This document shows positions 63,907 through 64,000 of a stretch of DNA of 64,000 nucleotides, in pieces. The notes under the pieces are model-generated. The model was not told the origin of the DNA. It was given only the letters and a program-made list of their open reading frames with translations, and did no database searches. This DNA is from Chryseobacterium artocarpi (lineage in GTDB: Bacteria > Bacteroidota > Bacteroidia > Flavobacteriales > Weeksellaceae), in assembly GCF_001684975.1 (NCBI RefSeq), contig NZ_MAYH01000034.1:654112-718111 (forward strand), in the 5' to 3' direction. Position 1 is the first letter of the stretch. Each line of letters begins with the position of its first letter. The translations under genes and the position numbers were made by a program.

Positions 63907-64000
<94 letters not shown>

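Overview
The window is a piece of a low-GC Bacteroidota chromosome, most likely a Flavobacteriia member of the Chryseobacterium type (family Weeksellaceae). This rests on four signs: the house promoter -7 box TAnnTTTG in front of about twenty genes, three SusC/SusD outer-membrane pairs, secreted metalloproteases ending in type IX secretion (T9SS) type A sorting domains, and typical flavobacterial families (alternative GlmU, DUF3667, DUF4252, DUF2807). No prophage, insertion sequence, CRISPR array, integron or tRNA was found. The window ends inside a 5S rRNA gene on the minus strand, so an rRNA operon lies beyond the right edge.

Layout. 0-8.5 kb: the tail of an unknown gene, two related small exported proteins around trmB, a thermolysin-like T9SS protease, the ribosomal operon rplM-rpsI-rpsB, and two membrane proteins. 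8.7-17.7 kb: fused isobutyryl-CoA mutase (icmF), a Cys-motif membrane protein, a diphthine-ammonia-ligase-like enzyme, a serine hydrolase lipoprotein, a PadR regulator/membrane protein pair, a 2'-5' RNA ligase-like protein and ruvC. 17.7-24.8 kb: two paralogous M43 T9SS metalloproteases flank a translationally coupled pair, a DUF4407 membrane protein and a protein joining a Clp-like AAA+ ATPase to an FtsH-type (M41) peptidase domain. 25-35 kb: guaB, an ECF sigma/anti-sigma-like/DUF4252 operon, alternative glmU, rpmE2 (L31 type B), a beta-helix lipoprotein coupled to a MazG-like pyrophosphohydrolase, aroA and a small exported protein.

35-53 kb looks like a phospholipid/phosphate-ester region: a PI-PLC-like lipoprotein, a fused glycerophosphodiesterase-like/alkaline phosphatase protein, a SusC/SusD pair, an SDR enzyme, an Omp85-like barrel protein that seems to start at ATT, a second SusC/SusD pair and a Tat-exported phospholipase C. 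53.3-58.6 kb is a five-gene operon whose layout (small secreted subunit, Ig-like chaperone-type protein, large barrel protein, two more subunits) resembles a chaperone-usher surface-fibre system, although I recognise no classical usher or pilin family. A third SusC/SusD pair follows, then the 5S rRNA.

The two candidates for undescribed systems are the DUF4407 plus AAA+/M41 pair (19.8-22.7 kb) and the chaperone-usher-like operon (53.3-58.6 kb). Several longest-ORF starts in this window are TTG codons lying inside a TAnnTTTG promoter box. For those genes I moved the start to the first ATG downstream.
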